From: Haliclona indistincta
Lineage: Eukaryota > Porifera > Demospongiae > Haplosclerida > Chalinidae
Length of the DNA: 64,000 nucleotides
Direction of reading: 5' to 3'
NCBI GenBank assembly: GCA_964017065.1
Contig: OZ024785.1
Coordinates: 11,239,086-11,303,085 of the forward strand
Part shown: positions 33,301-44,711 of the stretch, one piece after another
Layout of the letters: each line of letters starts with the position of its first letter
Numbering within the stretch: position 1 is the first letter of the stretch
Notes under the pieces: model-generated
Databases searched by the model: none
What the model was told of the DNA's origin: nothing
What the model saw: only the letters and a program-made list of their open reading frames with translations
Position numbers and translations under genes: made by a program

Positions 33301-33799
33301 AAGAGAGTTAATCTTTGACGATGGCACCCCTAAGGGTATAAAGGCTATTCTGGAGGAAAGAGGAGTTGAAACAAAAGGGATGAAAGGAGCTGAAATGAGA
33401 GACACTAAAATCATATTATGATTTTCAAGCACCAAAAACACTTCTTGAAGATTTAATTGAAGGCGGGGACAATTGTGTTTATTTTATCCAAAGTTCCATT
33501 GTGAGCTAAGCCCGATTGAACTGGTGTGGTGCCACGCGAAAAAGTACACTATGCAATTGGGTCCATCGTACGCTTAAGAAAAATGGTACCAGAAGGCCTT
33601 GATAGTGTCTCTAAAGAGATGATAAAAAAATTTATCCGACTATGCAGAGACTATGAACGAGCATACAGGGAGGGACATACTGGAAAAGCCGTTGAAGCTC
33701 AAGTAAAGATTTACAAATCACATAGGCGTGTTCTATGTACTAATTAAGTTTCAGTTGTATATGTTACATGTACCTTTTATTTTAATGTTTCATAATAGG

Positions 33800-34475
33800 A
33801 TTCATTTAGTTCCTCTGATGAAGAGCCACTAGAAGAATATGCTGTGAAGCAGCTTAAGCTCACCAAGGGCCAGAAGAAGACATCAGCTGTTGAAAATGCA
33901 GAAGTGAGTTATTTACAAGATGGAGATCATTACATTATTAATGCATTATGTATTCTAACTATGCAGCAAACTGGCTTAGGACAAATCCGACCAGGGTATG
34001 CACATGGTTTTACTTTGATGTATTATGCATTATTATTTTGCATGCATGCTCGTAGCACACAAGTGGCAGTTTTAGACCGTGGTAGCTAGTAAGATTGCAA
34101 CAGCCACATTTCTCTTGAAAGAGAATGGTGAGTCGGATCTAACAAAATTGAACTTGATGTTATTCTTAAATTTAGATCTTTATTCACAACTGGCATTTGT
34201 TGCCAAATGTTCAGAGGGGAGCGATCTTCATGAGCTTCCACATCCAGTGCAAAATAAAATGCACGTTGAGGATTTGCAGCTAATAATTGTGACGTCTATA
34301 TACTTGATGCTGTTAGCTATCATTATCCACAACAAGGTTGATGACATTTTCCTGTGGAAGCACAGCAAGATTTGCAGTATTAATGCAAGTGCTCTTGAGG
34401 CTCCACATGTTACATCCTACGAAGAGCGAAGCACTAGGAGCAGCCGCGGGAGTAAGCCCAAGCGCTTCCAAGGTA
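33800..34475 (+). pseudogene. Unrecognised exons with a possible membrane segment
   Basis: An exon-like segment from about 33799 to 33903 (DSFSSSDEEPLEEYAVKQLK, donor GTGAGT) is followed by a longer frame to a GTATAA donor near 34472. The second segment contains the hydrophobic run LIIVTSIYLMLLAIIIHNKV, which could be a membrane helix, and ends in a basic SRGSKPKRFQG. No family is recognised. Spacing to the transposase relic upstream is short, and a link is not shown. Confidence 0.3.
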
Positions 34476-34509
34476 TAAAGTGTTATCATTACTATGTACT
34501 AGACAACTT

Positions 34510-34980
34510 TTGATGCCAATATGCTATGATGCTATACCTGACAATGTATAAATTTATTGATTAAAAATCATTGCAAAATCAAGTTATTGTTACATGTTAG
34601 TCAGAATGATATATAAATAAAACCGATCATTCACTAATTTCACATGAACTTTATACATAAATAATGTTGAAATCATATTTCTTAACTTGCATGGTTTTCA
34701 CATGTTTTTTAAATATCATTTTATATCATAATCAGTTGCTTTTCATTCAAATCTTCCAGTAGTGAGTGATGAGCAGTGGTAGTTGTAGGTTTCTGGTGTC
34801 CTTGGAATGAACTAAGAGGCTTTGAACTGCATGTGCATTATCAAGAACATAATCATTAATTACATGTATAGGGCAAACAGAAGCCATAACAACACAGTCA
34901 ATTACCAGGCAGGACCAGAGCCAATTCTTTTATTTACCTTAACTGATAGTGTAGCTAAACACATTCTGCATTTTTCTAAG
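34510..34980. other. AT-rich spacer
   Basis: No supported gene or repeat. The frame from 34822 is open only because it runs into the minisatellite. Confidence 0.4.
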
Positions 34981-34998
34981 TACAAACCCCACACCCAC

Positions 34999-35420
34999 TT
35001 ATCCCGGTGCAGCGGCAGCCTCACCAGGTTCCTCCCCCTGTGCAGCGGCAGCCTCACCAGGTTCCTCCCCCTGTGCAGCGGCAGCCTCACCAGGTGCCTC
35101 CCCCGGTGCAGCGGCAGCCTCCCCAGGTTCCTCCCCCTGTGCAGCGGCAGCCTCCCCAGGTTCCTCCCCTGGTGCAGCGGCAGCCTCCCCAGGTGCTTCC
35201 ACCGGTCAGCGGCAGCCTCCCCAGGTTCCTCCCCTGGTGCAGCGGCAGCCTCCCCAGGTGCTTCCTCCGGTGCAGCGGCAGCCTCCCCAGGTTCCTCCCC
35301 TGGTGCAGCGGCAGCCTCCCCAGGTACCCCCCGGTGCAGCGGCAGCCTCCTACCCAGGTGCCTCTCCCGATGCAGCAGCCTCCCCAGGTGCCTCCCCTGG
35401 TGCAGCAGCAGCAGCAGCCT
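34999..35420 (+). repeat. 33-bp minisatellite encoding PQ-rich repeats
   Basis: About 13 units of 33 bp (core gtgcagcggcagcctcccca) follow each other with few changes. In the best frame they spell VQRQPPQVPPP. Because 33 is a multiple of three, the array is open in all plus frames and in one minus frame (GEAAAAPGEEP). The frame continues into VQQQQQPPLPPQQLREPPLK and stops near 35498. The flanking sequence after the array matches that after the degraded array at 16965-17290. It may be the tail of an element's protein. Confidence 0.75.
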
Positions 35421-35739
35421 CCTCTCCCACCACAGCAGCTACGGGAACCACCACTAAAGGTATTTATGTATGTGATTATTTTGTATTACAATTTTTGACC
35501 CAAGCTTAATGTGTGCTGCAATACAATTTGACATCTTTAGTTCTGTTCACTTCTGCTTCAAGTTTTTATGTTCATTTAATTACTATCCTGGGTGCATAGG
35601 TGCTGGAGGGTTAAGCGTTTGGCTTCATCCGTATGTATGTATGTATGTATGCATATTTATGTGTGTGACCAAAAAACACTAATCTGAAGTTTTTCGTACG
35701 TACGTATAACTGATTGTGAAGTGTCTATAACATTATTCA

Positions 35740-36600
35740 TTGCCTGCATTTTTCTATAGTCTGAACTAGTTCACTAATCCAAAAGCCCTCTGGAACAGGG
35801 CTGTTCAGGGTGCACTGTACTTCAAACTCACTTGTCATTACATACAGGATACACCGATAGGAGTAACATCTACTGTGAGTCCAATAGCAGAGAGAATTGA
35901 CGTCGATGGGCTCACACAAGAAATACCAAAATTCACTCCGTGGATCTCCCCCTACAGCAGCTGTAGAGTGGGAAACTTTCCTATCAGAGCAACCTAGCCT
36001 TGTGTCGGCAAATCGCACAGAAACAGGTACAGAGTTGAAGATGGAAGATATTTTCTCGAGTGTGAGTCTCCTACAGTAGAATCAAGCCCCTCCAGCAATG
36101 CAGTTGATGACGACAACACTAGCAGCCATGTGCTAGCAGATATGTTTGTGCCAGAGCAAGCTCCATGCCAGGTACTTAATGATAATCTATATAAAATCTT
36201 GTGGCTCATAAAAACTGACTTGATCATGGTGTCCAGTGTAAGCGAGGAAGAGGATGAGAGATTTGGCAGTGGCAATGAAGACGATTAAGAGGAAAAGAAC
36301 GTAAGGTCAAGCACCTGGAAGCCATTTGGTGCATATTTTGCATCGAAATTGAAAGGCATCCCAAACTCTGAAACTAAATGCAAAATCAATCCTCTGTATA
36401 AGCCAAGAATTTGTTTAGAAAAGAAGTGGTTGCCAATGGCACCATTTTGGAGCAGCATGTTGAGAGGTAAATGCATGACCAATTTAAACTTACACTTATG
36501 AACAAATACAAAGCTCGTGAAACATATCAAAAGTAACAGAACCAATGGACCCAATGAGGCATGGAACTATATTTTGAAAAGAGTAGAACACCGGTATTAT
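35740..36600 (+). pseudogene. Decayed transposon gene fragment, unrecognised
   Basis: Short coding-like pieces separated by splice-like signals are seen: SSNAVDDDNTSSHVLADMFV ending at a GTACTT, then VSEEEDERFGSGNEDD before a TAA, then KPFGAYFASKLKGIPNSETK, CLEKKWLPMAPFWSSMLRG and RTNGPNEAWNYILKRVEHRY. The P-F-W-S and N-x-x-x-E-x-W-x-x-x-L-K patterns recall segments of repeated sponge/cnidarian transposase-like proteins that are followed by a Ulp1 protease, and a Ulp1-like exon set does occur at 38.08-38.62 kb. That they form one gene is inference. Confidence 0.35.
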
Positions 36601-36879
36601 AGTTTACATAATAGATGTGAGTTTTCGCAATGACATTCAGAGAACACAGATTGAGACCAGACATTTTCCTCTCAAGACATTTCTATTTTTGTATGGACGG
36701 CAAATTACTTTCATTGACCGTCTTTCAGCTAAAACACTGAAATCTTGTATTCAGGTTTCCGTTATTATGCTGAATATAATTATTGCAGTATCATTAATAC
36801 ACTAGCTGAAAGAACAGCTGCATAGCCTTGCTTGAATATCGATTGCACTGTTAAATATTTTGGCTGTAGTCAATAAATA

Positions 36880-37489
36880 ATGGGTGTGGTTTATATACAA
36901 CAAAACTTAGATAACATGGATGACAAACAAAAGCATTGCAGAATCTTTGCTAACAAACTTGGCAGGGTGGCATACAGCAGAGTATCATATACAAAGCTGC
37001 TTGAAGAGGCATTTGGTGTTAGTGAAGCCAAATACCAGCCTGAAGTCCCACTCTCCCAAGATCTGAAACAGATTCTATCTGACAGCCCAGAGAGTTACTA
37101 AGAGCAGTAAGTACACAGAGACCAGCTGTCAGCCAATTGAGTGGACCAGTCATTGTGATGACAACTGCAATGTTTGCATCATCATTGAAGCAAGCAGCAA
37201 GGGAGGAAGACCAAAGAAGGGGAGAAGTGGCGGCCGACCATCTCCAGCACATAAAAGGGGTAGCAGGGAAGCGTCTAAGTGGAAGAAATTAAATAAACAA
37301 ATAATGTTTCGTAGAGCCTGGGAGTGTAGACATACAAATATCTGCTCAGAATGCTGCATTACTCATCTCCGTGATTGCACAGAGTTTTGCTGTCCATTCT
37401 GTGATTGCAACAGCTCCGTTGATGAAACATGCTTTACCAGAGTAACTCTCGTTGTCCAACAGCTACTTGAAGGCCTGCGGAGTCGTTAA
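36880..37489 (+). pseudogene. Cys-rich finger fragment with AT-hook-like stretch
   Basis: A first piece (36880-37101) reads KHCRIFANKLGRVAYSRVSY and ends at TAA. A second, from about 37187, reads SKGGRPKKGRSGGRPSPAHK, with two G-R-P cores like AT-hooks, then WECRHTNICSECCITHLRDC and TEFCCPFCDC, a compact Cys/His cluster that could bind zinc. The frame stops at 37487-37489. Downstream pieces match a family seen again at 39.01 kb. Function is not recognised; DNA binding is plausible. Confidence 0.4.
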
Positions 37490-37592
37490 AACATGGTCAC
37501 AACAAATTTCTTACGGCTGGAGGTCTCAAAAAGGCAAACCTATACAACAATGTCATCAGCCATTACAATGTCGACTCTGTTGCAAAAAGAGA

Positions 37593-37940
37593 TAGATGAT
37601 GCACATACTAGAGGACCATATGATGGACTGGGTAAGAAGGTGGAAGACGAGAGCAGGGATAATAGGAGAGCAAGGAGCGGAGTCTATACAATGTACATGC
37701 CCATATGAATAGGCTTGATACCCAGTTCTGTGGGATCGTCAATCCCTTAGGCCGGCTCAAGTACATCGTCAGAGAAAAAAACCTAGAAGATTCACCATCT
37801 CTGAATACTTTATAACTACCACCAATGAAGTACAAGAAGCACAAGGATTCAACATAATAACAAACAAATACTAACAGGAATGTCGTGTCACGCTATACAC
37901 ATCATCACCATTACGCAAGGCTGACATAATGCAAGTGTTC
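37593..37940 (+). repeat. Copy 1 of a duplicated transposase-like segment
   Basis: About 180 bases (cacatactagaggaccatat onward) recur at 39027-39230 with small indels. The better-preserved frame in the second copy reads LGEQGAESIHAHMNRLDTQF. In this copy an extra segment (gaaggtggaagacg) and frame changes break it. The shared end cacatcatcaccattacgca appears at 37899 and 39205, showing that a separate segment was inserted or lost in between. Confidence 0.55.
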
Positions 37941-38064
37941 AGAAGTATAGAAGTAATAAAGCAACAGCCAATCCTTTGGCATATCTTAAAGTATGCTTCT
38001 CGACTGATGCTTGTCTTCGTGCCTTCATGAATTATCCATTATGCCACTGACTGTTGTTAAGGTG

Positions 38065-38620
38065 GACCTTATACATTTGTCTCGCTTGCTTGTTCCAATC
38101 TGCTACAGCAACCATTGGTCAGAAATTGCATGACTTTCATCCATTGTTTTTGTCTTCATTTTTTGTTTCAGGAATTCAATTTTGATTGTCACAAGGTTGT
38201 CTCATATGACTCATTAGTCGATCAGTTTAGTGCAGTTGGTGTAACTGAAATTGGGTAAACTTTACTTTTTCATTAATCATAACATAGCTAATTATTATTC
38301 ATTTCAGAAACTTTCTTTCAGAGTTATATAGAGACAAGTATAGAATAGACGTAGAGTTTCAGAACTGGCAAAAAGTGGCTTCGTCTGTATGTTACCGTGC
38401 AACTATGACACAATGCTGATTATTGCTGTATTTTAAACAGGAAGTTACACTTCAATCCAATAGCAGCGATTGTGGCGTTTTTCTTTGCAAGGTATAGCTT
38501 TATACTGTACATGAATGTTGTATTTTTTAATCAAGTAGACTGTAAGTGCTCTTGTGAGAGGTACGTCAGTCAGGGTTGCACTGTGGAACATACAACGAAA
38601 GCTGTTACTGGAAGAGATTT
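38065..38620 (+). pseudogene. Ulp1/SENP-like cysteine protease exons
   Basis: A segment near 38065-38120 reads HLSRLLVPICYSNHWSEIA, with the N-H-W that carries the catalytic His. After TTTCAG at 38171, exon 38172-38254 reads FDCHKVVSYDSLVDQFSAVG (Asp in Y-D-S-L). Exon 38308 onward reads FLSELYRDKYRIDVEFQNWQ and ends at GTATGT. The next exon, after AACAG at about 38441, reads VTLQSNSSDCGVFLCK, the Q-x-N-x-x-D-C-G-V-F block with the catalytic Cys. Intron phases of the last three agree. All three catalytic residues are therefore visible in order. The 5' part and C-terminal end are unclear, and the first segment has a TGA. It could be a SUMO/ubiquitin-like deconjugating domain of a transposon protein. 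Confidence 0.55.
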
Positions 38621-39009
38621 TAGTCAGGTATGCTACTGTACCTGTGTATTACCAGACATCAATTGCTTCTTTTATAGCCCCTCTAGTCACTCTGAAATAC
38701 GTCCTGTAGATGAACGGGTGTCTATTTAATGGAAGCAGAAGTTGCAATCTGTGTTTGGAGGGTCGAAACATGACCAGCAAGTGAGTCATGATGTTTGTAT
38801 TGTCTTTGTGTGTATGTGTGAATATGTCTATTCAAATGCAGGTGATATGCGAGCAGCAACTGCCCTTAACAATGCTGGATAGCTCTGACATCGTCTAGCA
38901 GTACAGCTGAAATGTTGCCCTTTAATTGCAAGTCAGGTTTATTTATATGCACACTGTCAATTACAGATACAAACATCAAAAGTATTACCAGGAGTCTTTC
39001 TCTCATGCA

Positions 39010-39235
39010 AGCATCCTGCCAAAGACGCACATACTAGAGGACCATAACTATGATGGACTGGGTTAAGATGGGAGCAGGGATACTAGGAGAGCAAGGAGCG
39101 GAGTCTATACATGCCCATATGAATAGGCTCGATACCCAGTTCTGTGGGATCATCAATCCCTTAGACCGGCTCAAGTACACCGTCAGAGAACAAAACCTGG
39201 ATACACATCATCACCATTACGCAAGGCTGACATAA
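39010..39235 (+). pseudogene. Copy 2: C-terminal transposase-like fragment
   Basis: The frame from 39050 reads MMDWVKMGAGILGEQGAESI and HAHMNRLDTQFCGIINPLDR, then LKYTVREQNLDT. The G-E-Q-G-A-E-S-I-H block is one I associate with the C-terminus of a repeated cnidarian/sponge transposon protein whose superfamily I cannot name. It repeats the segment at 37593-37800. It is a relic. Confidence 0.45.
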
Positions 39236-40590
39236 TATGATAGCAACTTAAACATCGTGTACCTTCTAAACAAAAAAGCGGAACAGTGTTCACACTCAGA
39301 CAAACTTGGCGATGGTTCTGAATGATGCTAGTACGGTTGCATCCTGACAATCCAAGTCTGATTCAGAGAATAGACTCTTTTTATATATAAACTTCAGCTC
39401 CTCTGTTCGCTCGTGTAGTCAGGCTGGCAGTGATTACTACAGCTTTGAAAACAAAAAAAATACGCTCAACTGAGACAGAAAAAGCAAATTGTAGTGCTCT
39501 CACTGTGAGTAAAAGAAGAGGCAAGAGAAGAGCAGACTGCAAGTATCGCAACAGAGAGGGAGCATGCCACCAGCCAGGAGTAACAATGGCTGCTGTTCCT
39601 GTTGCAGCACTTCAAGCAATGAAGGAAACCAACTAATGGCCAGAGAACCCAAGTCTGTAGTGTGTTGTTCAAAATTCTAACGGATGAACTGCAGCAGAGT
39701 TATTCGCTATGGCAACAAGTAAATAGATTGTAACTGTAAATAGAAGAGTATAATTATAACATTACATTGACACCAACTTGAGTGCAAAAGGGTATCGACC
39801 ACACAATATTTGCCAGTTTGTTGAGCGTGTTGTTTCATCTAAGTGCCTATCAGAAGAAATGATGTTGTATGATGCCCACCAAGCTAACCACGCACAGCTA
39901 CATGACAAGCTTTTTCTTCACAGCTACACAGTTACTTGCTGTATTCTATAAATATTTTCATTTTCGCAAACAAATACAAGCTTTCTTATTGAGTCTCTGC
40001 CAATCAATATTTCAGGTTATATTATTATAGGTGATGTGAGTTATTGATAGTTGACTTTAATTATTGGTTTGTGAATTTTGATAAAGTTTTGTATTATTGT
40101 TAGTTTTCAAGTTTAGCTTGATTTAATAGTCCTCTTGAAATATAGTTATTGGTTTTTGACAAATAAAATTATTAACAACAATCGCTTTTGACCACCGTAT
40201 TACATGATGTGATGACACACAGTCTCACAAAGCAGCATTATCACAACACACACAGTCAGTGACTATACAAATTCAATATCATTGAGAATGTGTTCAATGT
40301 ATTTCTGAGGGTCTCCCAGCACAGACATACCATACCATTTTAGCCTTGGTATTCCTGTGCCTGTTCACTCTCATGGAAGATGTATGTCCATCGTTGTCTC
40401 AAGGAACAACAATAATAGCCCAAAATTAATAATGAGTTACCTTTACAGGCTAAAAAATCGAGGCAAATGAACTCAACATCACTAGTCAGGATTTGTTAGA
40501 GAGAAAAAGAAATACACAAGCATTCATGGGATTTGCAAATGTAATGACATTTATGACAGCTCTAGCTTGCTTGAACCACCAGTAATACAA
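39236..40590. other. Unassigned AT-rich stretch
   Basis: One short basic frame (39430-39636, RRGKRRADCKYRNREGACHQ) has a weak Cys/His pattern and is not recognised. Otherwise no supported feature. Confidence 0.3.
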
Positions 40591-40600
40591 CAGTGATGAC

Positions 40601-40965
40601 TTGCTGTCACTGTTTAGAGAGCGAGCAGCATTGCTGGCGCTTGAAGTGGCAAAAACATCTGGCAGAGCATGGCGAGAAGTCGCTTCCACGTACACTTGGG
40701 CAGGGCAAACTCTCAGACAGATCAGTTCTATGTACCCCAATATTTCTGCCATGGTACACCCGCTCGCCACTCTTCTTGTCACTACCTGCTCAGCTGCCTG
40801 AAAAGAATAAAAAACACCCCATTCAGGGCTACTATAGAAACCAGGTTGCCTGGACTGTAAGGTATGTTGTCCTTTGAGAAATACCTGTCAATGTCGAAGC
40901 AGCCGTGGATGAATTCGCTAGGCACCAGCCGTGGATGAATTCAATATGGTGGATATCCTGAGTGA
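40601..40965 (+). pseudogene. hAT C-terminal (hATC) relic
   Basis: The frame reads YPNISAMVHPLATLLVTTCS and, after a stop, SERIKNTPFRATIETRLPGL in another frame. P-x-x-x-x-x-x-x-x-x-L-x-x-x-x-x-x-x-A-x-x-x-R and the R-x-x-x-x-x-R-L-x-G-L end follow the dimerisation region of ZMYM1-like hAT proteins. A short duplicated phrase (cagccgtggatgaattc) occurs at 40901 and 40926. Assignment is by motif order only. Confidence 0.4.
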
Positions 40966-41148
40966 GTCTCAAGATTAACGTTTAGATTTTGCGCATACTT
41001 ACTATTGCAATGTCATGATTTGACGATAATGGTGCCTTTCTACCGGTAGCAATGGTGATGTGCATCTTATGGATGATGATATTTTGCCATTACCATCACC
41101 GATTCATCATACCAGTAGATTTATGACTTTGGACAATTTAGAGATTAC

Positions 41149-41830
41149 GTGGGCAACACTACTATTGGGAGTATTATCAACATTTATTTTCAAGCTGTCA
41201 GAGTTTTAGCAGTCAATTGGTTCGAGGCCGTATACTCCAGCATCTGTAAACTGAGCACTATCAGCAACCAAAATTATCGACTCCTGACTGGCTATAGAGC
41301 AGAGATTACCGTGGTCACCAGCTTAAGCATTGCTCAGGTAAAACGGGCAACAATGCACATTTTCACATTACCGCCACGAGGCTGCTATGTAGCAATGGAA
41401 GTATCTGTTGACGACTTTGTAACCAGAGCCATTAACCTTCATGCCAGTATTCTCGACCGCAGTATAGTCCATGGTACAAACACCAATGACCTCTCTCAAC
41501 TTCAGAAAGAGAACATGGCTACACTGTCATGGGCCTCCATTCAATCTCTTCTGTCTTCTTTGTGGGATAGAAAAAGCCACAACTACATAGATAAGGGCAA
41601 TGTTTGAGCAATATTACAAGACAGCAACTAACAGGCAAATGGTCCATCTCGCTGAAGCCGAAGATCTTCATCACCTTGAAATGCTGACCCGACCGACGAT
41701 GGTGACAAGTGCAAGCCACTGGGGGGACTTGACCGACCGACCTTCATGCGTATGCCACAATCAAAGCGTGCACCCTTGCCGTCTTCCCAAAAGACGACAT
41801 ACCATTCCATGTTTTTCCTATTCGCTCTGA
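41149..41830 (+). pseudogene. Unrecognised ORF of about 150 codons
   Basis: The 152-residue frame 41149-41607 has protein-like composition (ITVVTSLSIAQVKRATMHIF, then RAINLHASILDRSIVHGTNT). A second frame continues past 41600 (VHLAEAEDLHHLEMLTRPTM). I see no known domain, signal peptide or membrane helix. It might be an exon of a gene whose other parts lie outside recognisable stretches. Confidence 0.3.
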
Positions 41831-41839
41831 TGGCAGCAA

Positions 41840-44540
41840 AGACAAGCAAGCCTCACTACTAGATGCCATGTCTTGGGTTAGAGGCCAAGATGTTTCTTCA
41901 AAACCAACCTTTAAATAAAGACGATGTTACTTTTCCCCTATGTATCACTTATAAACTAATTACTTCTCACCGATGTATCACTTATTAACCATTGTATTAT
42001 CACACATTTAATTCACGTATGTCACAAACATTCAATATTTTAAACAACCACATCTTTGTTATAAAAGAAGCCATGCATGTGTAAGTGGGTGCATTTGACT
42101 CAGCTTGTCGAGTTCTATCAAATGAGCCAATGTTGTAAAAGCTGAGCTGTCAAAGTGAGGTAGTGAAAGGAGAGACCAGTTCAAGAAAAGAGTGCATGGT
42201 GTGAAAGCCCAAATCAAAAAAATACTAAGGCTAGTTGCATAGTGAATGGGCTACAAGAGTGGATGGTAATCACAAGTGGCTTTCACACAACACTTTGTTG
42301 CAAAAGTCATGCAGTGCAATTCAGTAAAAATTATGCTAAAGCAAATGCTATCTTGGTTCCTGGCAGAATACCAGGCTAAAAGAGAACTGATATAATTTTG
42401 ACATCCAACACAACCAAAAGGCAAGCTAACATTATGTTATTGCGCATTAAGTTATTCTGTGCACAGGGAGTATGTTTAGAGTAACGTGATGGCTGTCACA
42501 ATGACCAATCACAGCCAATCGCTTACACAACTTTTGCAGCATTATGGCGCCAGGTCACACCTATGATAACTGTTATGAAAGTGATTTATGTTGATGAAGT
42601 AACAATTGAGCACAATTATGCTTTTTATGATTTTCAACCTTGCAACGCTTCCAACATCCAGTTTTTGAACAAAAAAATTAAGGTAAACATTACACAAAAT
42701 CAAAAATGAATTGTTCGAAGTTCACAGAGCAATGTGAGAATTCTGATGGCAAGAGTATCTAGGGTGGAGATGCAACTCTCAGACATACTCAGAGAGCTGG
42801 GCGAAGTAAAGGAGATGATAGTGAAATAAAAATGAAGCCTCCTTTACCATCAAATGTTCAAAGTAAGAGGTAAAAATTACAGTGCATGACAATTTTGTAT
42901 AATTATAAGTGCAAACATGTAGAGGATTGTTGGAGATGTTTTCAGAGGTGTGAAAGCTCAAACCAAATAAAAACAGCTATCAGCTGGGAAAAGATGAGGC
43001 TTGGAGAAATAAAACAAGATGAAAAAAGAAAGACAATTATAAGAGAAAAGTTATATTGTTAATAAGGTTCTGGGCATTCGTCCATTCTATTTCCTGCGTA
43101 AAAAAAGACAATTCCAGCGGTCATGTTACAAATCTCTGAAAATGGACATATTTCTGTTGGTCTGACCACATAACAACAAAGTTCCCGAAGAAGATATAAG
43201 TGCATACTCACTGCTTACTGAGGGAAAAGTTTGATATAATTATTTTATTGTCTAAACTAAACTTCCGTCAAGGTGACATTTTTCTGATTATGAGATTTCT
43301 TGTTTCCTACACCTTCTGGTACACCTGGAAAAAACCGATACCTGTGACAGAGGCCCGAAAGTTATTGTCTAGGGTATCAGACATAGGACTTGGAACAGTT
43401 AACAGTAGTCACAAAATGCATGGAGAGGGTGAAGTAGTCCACAAGATTCCGTAAGAGAAAGCTGACTGGGAAGTTCGTCCTGTAGTATCTTCGGCTTACA
43501 GTAGAATAATTTCACCTAACAATGCCAAATCTATCACAGACTGGAAAACAGGCAGAAATTTCGTTTCCAGGACCTCCTCCTCACCAGACTGCTGACGTGG
43601 AACCTCCTCCAGCCTGCTGCCATACCCAATTCTGTGCAACGTAATTGTAGTCCATCAAATTCTAATGTACATAATTATGAAAATAATTAACATAAGTTGG
43701 TGTCAAGCAAGTAACATAGCCTCATGCATTATTGTCTGCTCAAGATGAAATGGCACAATTAGGCAAGGATTGGTAAACATCAAAAAGAAGTGAATAAGCA
43801 TCGTGAAAAGTATCAATTTTGTATCATAAAAATATCAAAAATACTCTTCATCACCGTGACTGCCGGACTCCATCAAAGTCAATTACAACACCATCACTGA
43901 ATTCAGTAAGCATACTACAATGAACTACACTGACATATTGATGCAACTAGAGTTATCTAAATTCCACACAAACATACGTGCGAAAAAATCTATTGTTTTG
44001 ACATTCTTTGATCCACTTGGCGATGTTGACCAGAGTTTCCTCAGATCCACACAGTTTCTTCAACCCAGTTTCTCCAGTGCATCTTTGCCCATCAAAATCC
44101 AATCCGCAGACAAGCAAAAATGCAAAGTCAACCCATGCCAAACAGCAATCTCAAATAGTACAAGTTCTGCAGCAATGAAGTCGTGCAGTTTCTTAGACAT
44201 GACATAGGTATGGACTACTTCGCCAGGTCCTAATGCTCAGAGCCAATCATCATGAGAATTTTGATAACCATGAAATCATAAAAGCACTCTCAAAGCCACA
44301 CAAGCCTCAAGCTTAGAGCTGAGAGAAAAGTTTTCGAGATTTATATAGGCAGAGTGATGACTGAAAAACGACGAGAAGAATTATACAGCAAAGTGCGAGC
44401 ACGTTTTCACGAGATTTTTAAGACAAATTTCAGTGATATCTCCAAATGCAAAATGCATGTTGTTGTCGTCAAGGAAAGATAGGTGCGGCGGTTAATTATG
44501 CATTCATGCAATATCACGTAGTTAATATTCATATGTGATT
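41840..44540. other. Long stretch without a supported gene
   Basis: Frames here are short and AT-biased. A brief proline-rich piece near 43555-43620 (SFPGPPPHQTADVEPPPACC) resembles the PQ-rich segments elsewhere but is too short to call. No tandem repeat or paired ends were seen. Confidence 0.35.
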
Positions 44541-44545
44541 GCGTT

Positions 44546-44646
44546 TTGGCTCGTGCATTATCAACGCGTTATCGACCGTTATTGACCCCACCCTCATGCT
44601 TTATATCGCGTAATGCACTGCCTAGCGTGGTCTAAATATTACTTAT
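44546..44646. repeat. Half copy of the 48.57 kb foldback
   Basis: The stretch ttggctcgtgcattatcaac through cgtggtctaaatattactta matches the right half of the palindrome at 48567-48746, including the bases after it (atattacttatt). The left half is missing here. Confidence 0.7.
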
Positions 44647-44711
44647 TCAATCACTGGGGGAGAGGATGATCTGATGGTACATCCCGACTGTATGGAGGTT
44701 TTTTGTGGACT

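Larger units (their letters stand above)
29618..33307. mobile_element. piggyBac transposon, 3690 bp, TTAA target duplication
   Basis: The 13-bp terminal repeats are CTCTCTTGACGCA (29618-29630) and its inverse ending at 33307. TTAA lies on both sides (29614-29617 and 33308-33311), as for piggyBac. Just inside the left end is a hairpin-forming stretch (gatatatatgcccgcgcgcg and its near-complement up to about 29690). The element holds one complete, three-exon transposase gene and about 1.4 kb of non-coding DNA on the right. It sits inside a DDE transposase frame that is continuous across the TTAA site. Confidence 0.9.
28470..33745 (+). pseudogene. DDE transposase relic split by a piggyBac
   Basis: The upstream part reads, over several frames, SPETVRRWATSYFSELHHKF, NMTVARFSEWVETEYDNKIN, WLYELGFSRVHHQKGMYFDG, then one long frame (29062-29617) with RVVHHESTFNANCDQSYFLG and WLFLFDNAPSHRKLAEDALN. 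The downstream part starts at 33312 with FDDGTPKGIKAILEERG and then, in shifted frames, YPKFHCELSPIELVWCHAKK and CRDYERAYREGHTGKAVEAQ. The family is the DDE endonuclease type common in fungi and cnidarians. The second Asp (FDNAPSH) and the Glu (SPIE) are seen. The first motif reads HHEST where I expect H-D-E-S/C-T, so the first Asp seems replaced. With multiple frameshifts it was probably dead before or soon after the piggyBac landed at its TTAA. Confidence 0.7.

Noticed and set aside
35007..35498. PQ-repeat frame as a genuine secreted or structural protein gene
   Set aside because: The 33-bp period keeps nearly every frame open, so openness is not evidence of coding. The decayed sister array also argues against selection.
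41215..41232. ggttcgaggcc as a tRNA B box
   Set aside because: No A box at a usable distance and no acceptor stem.
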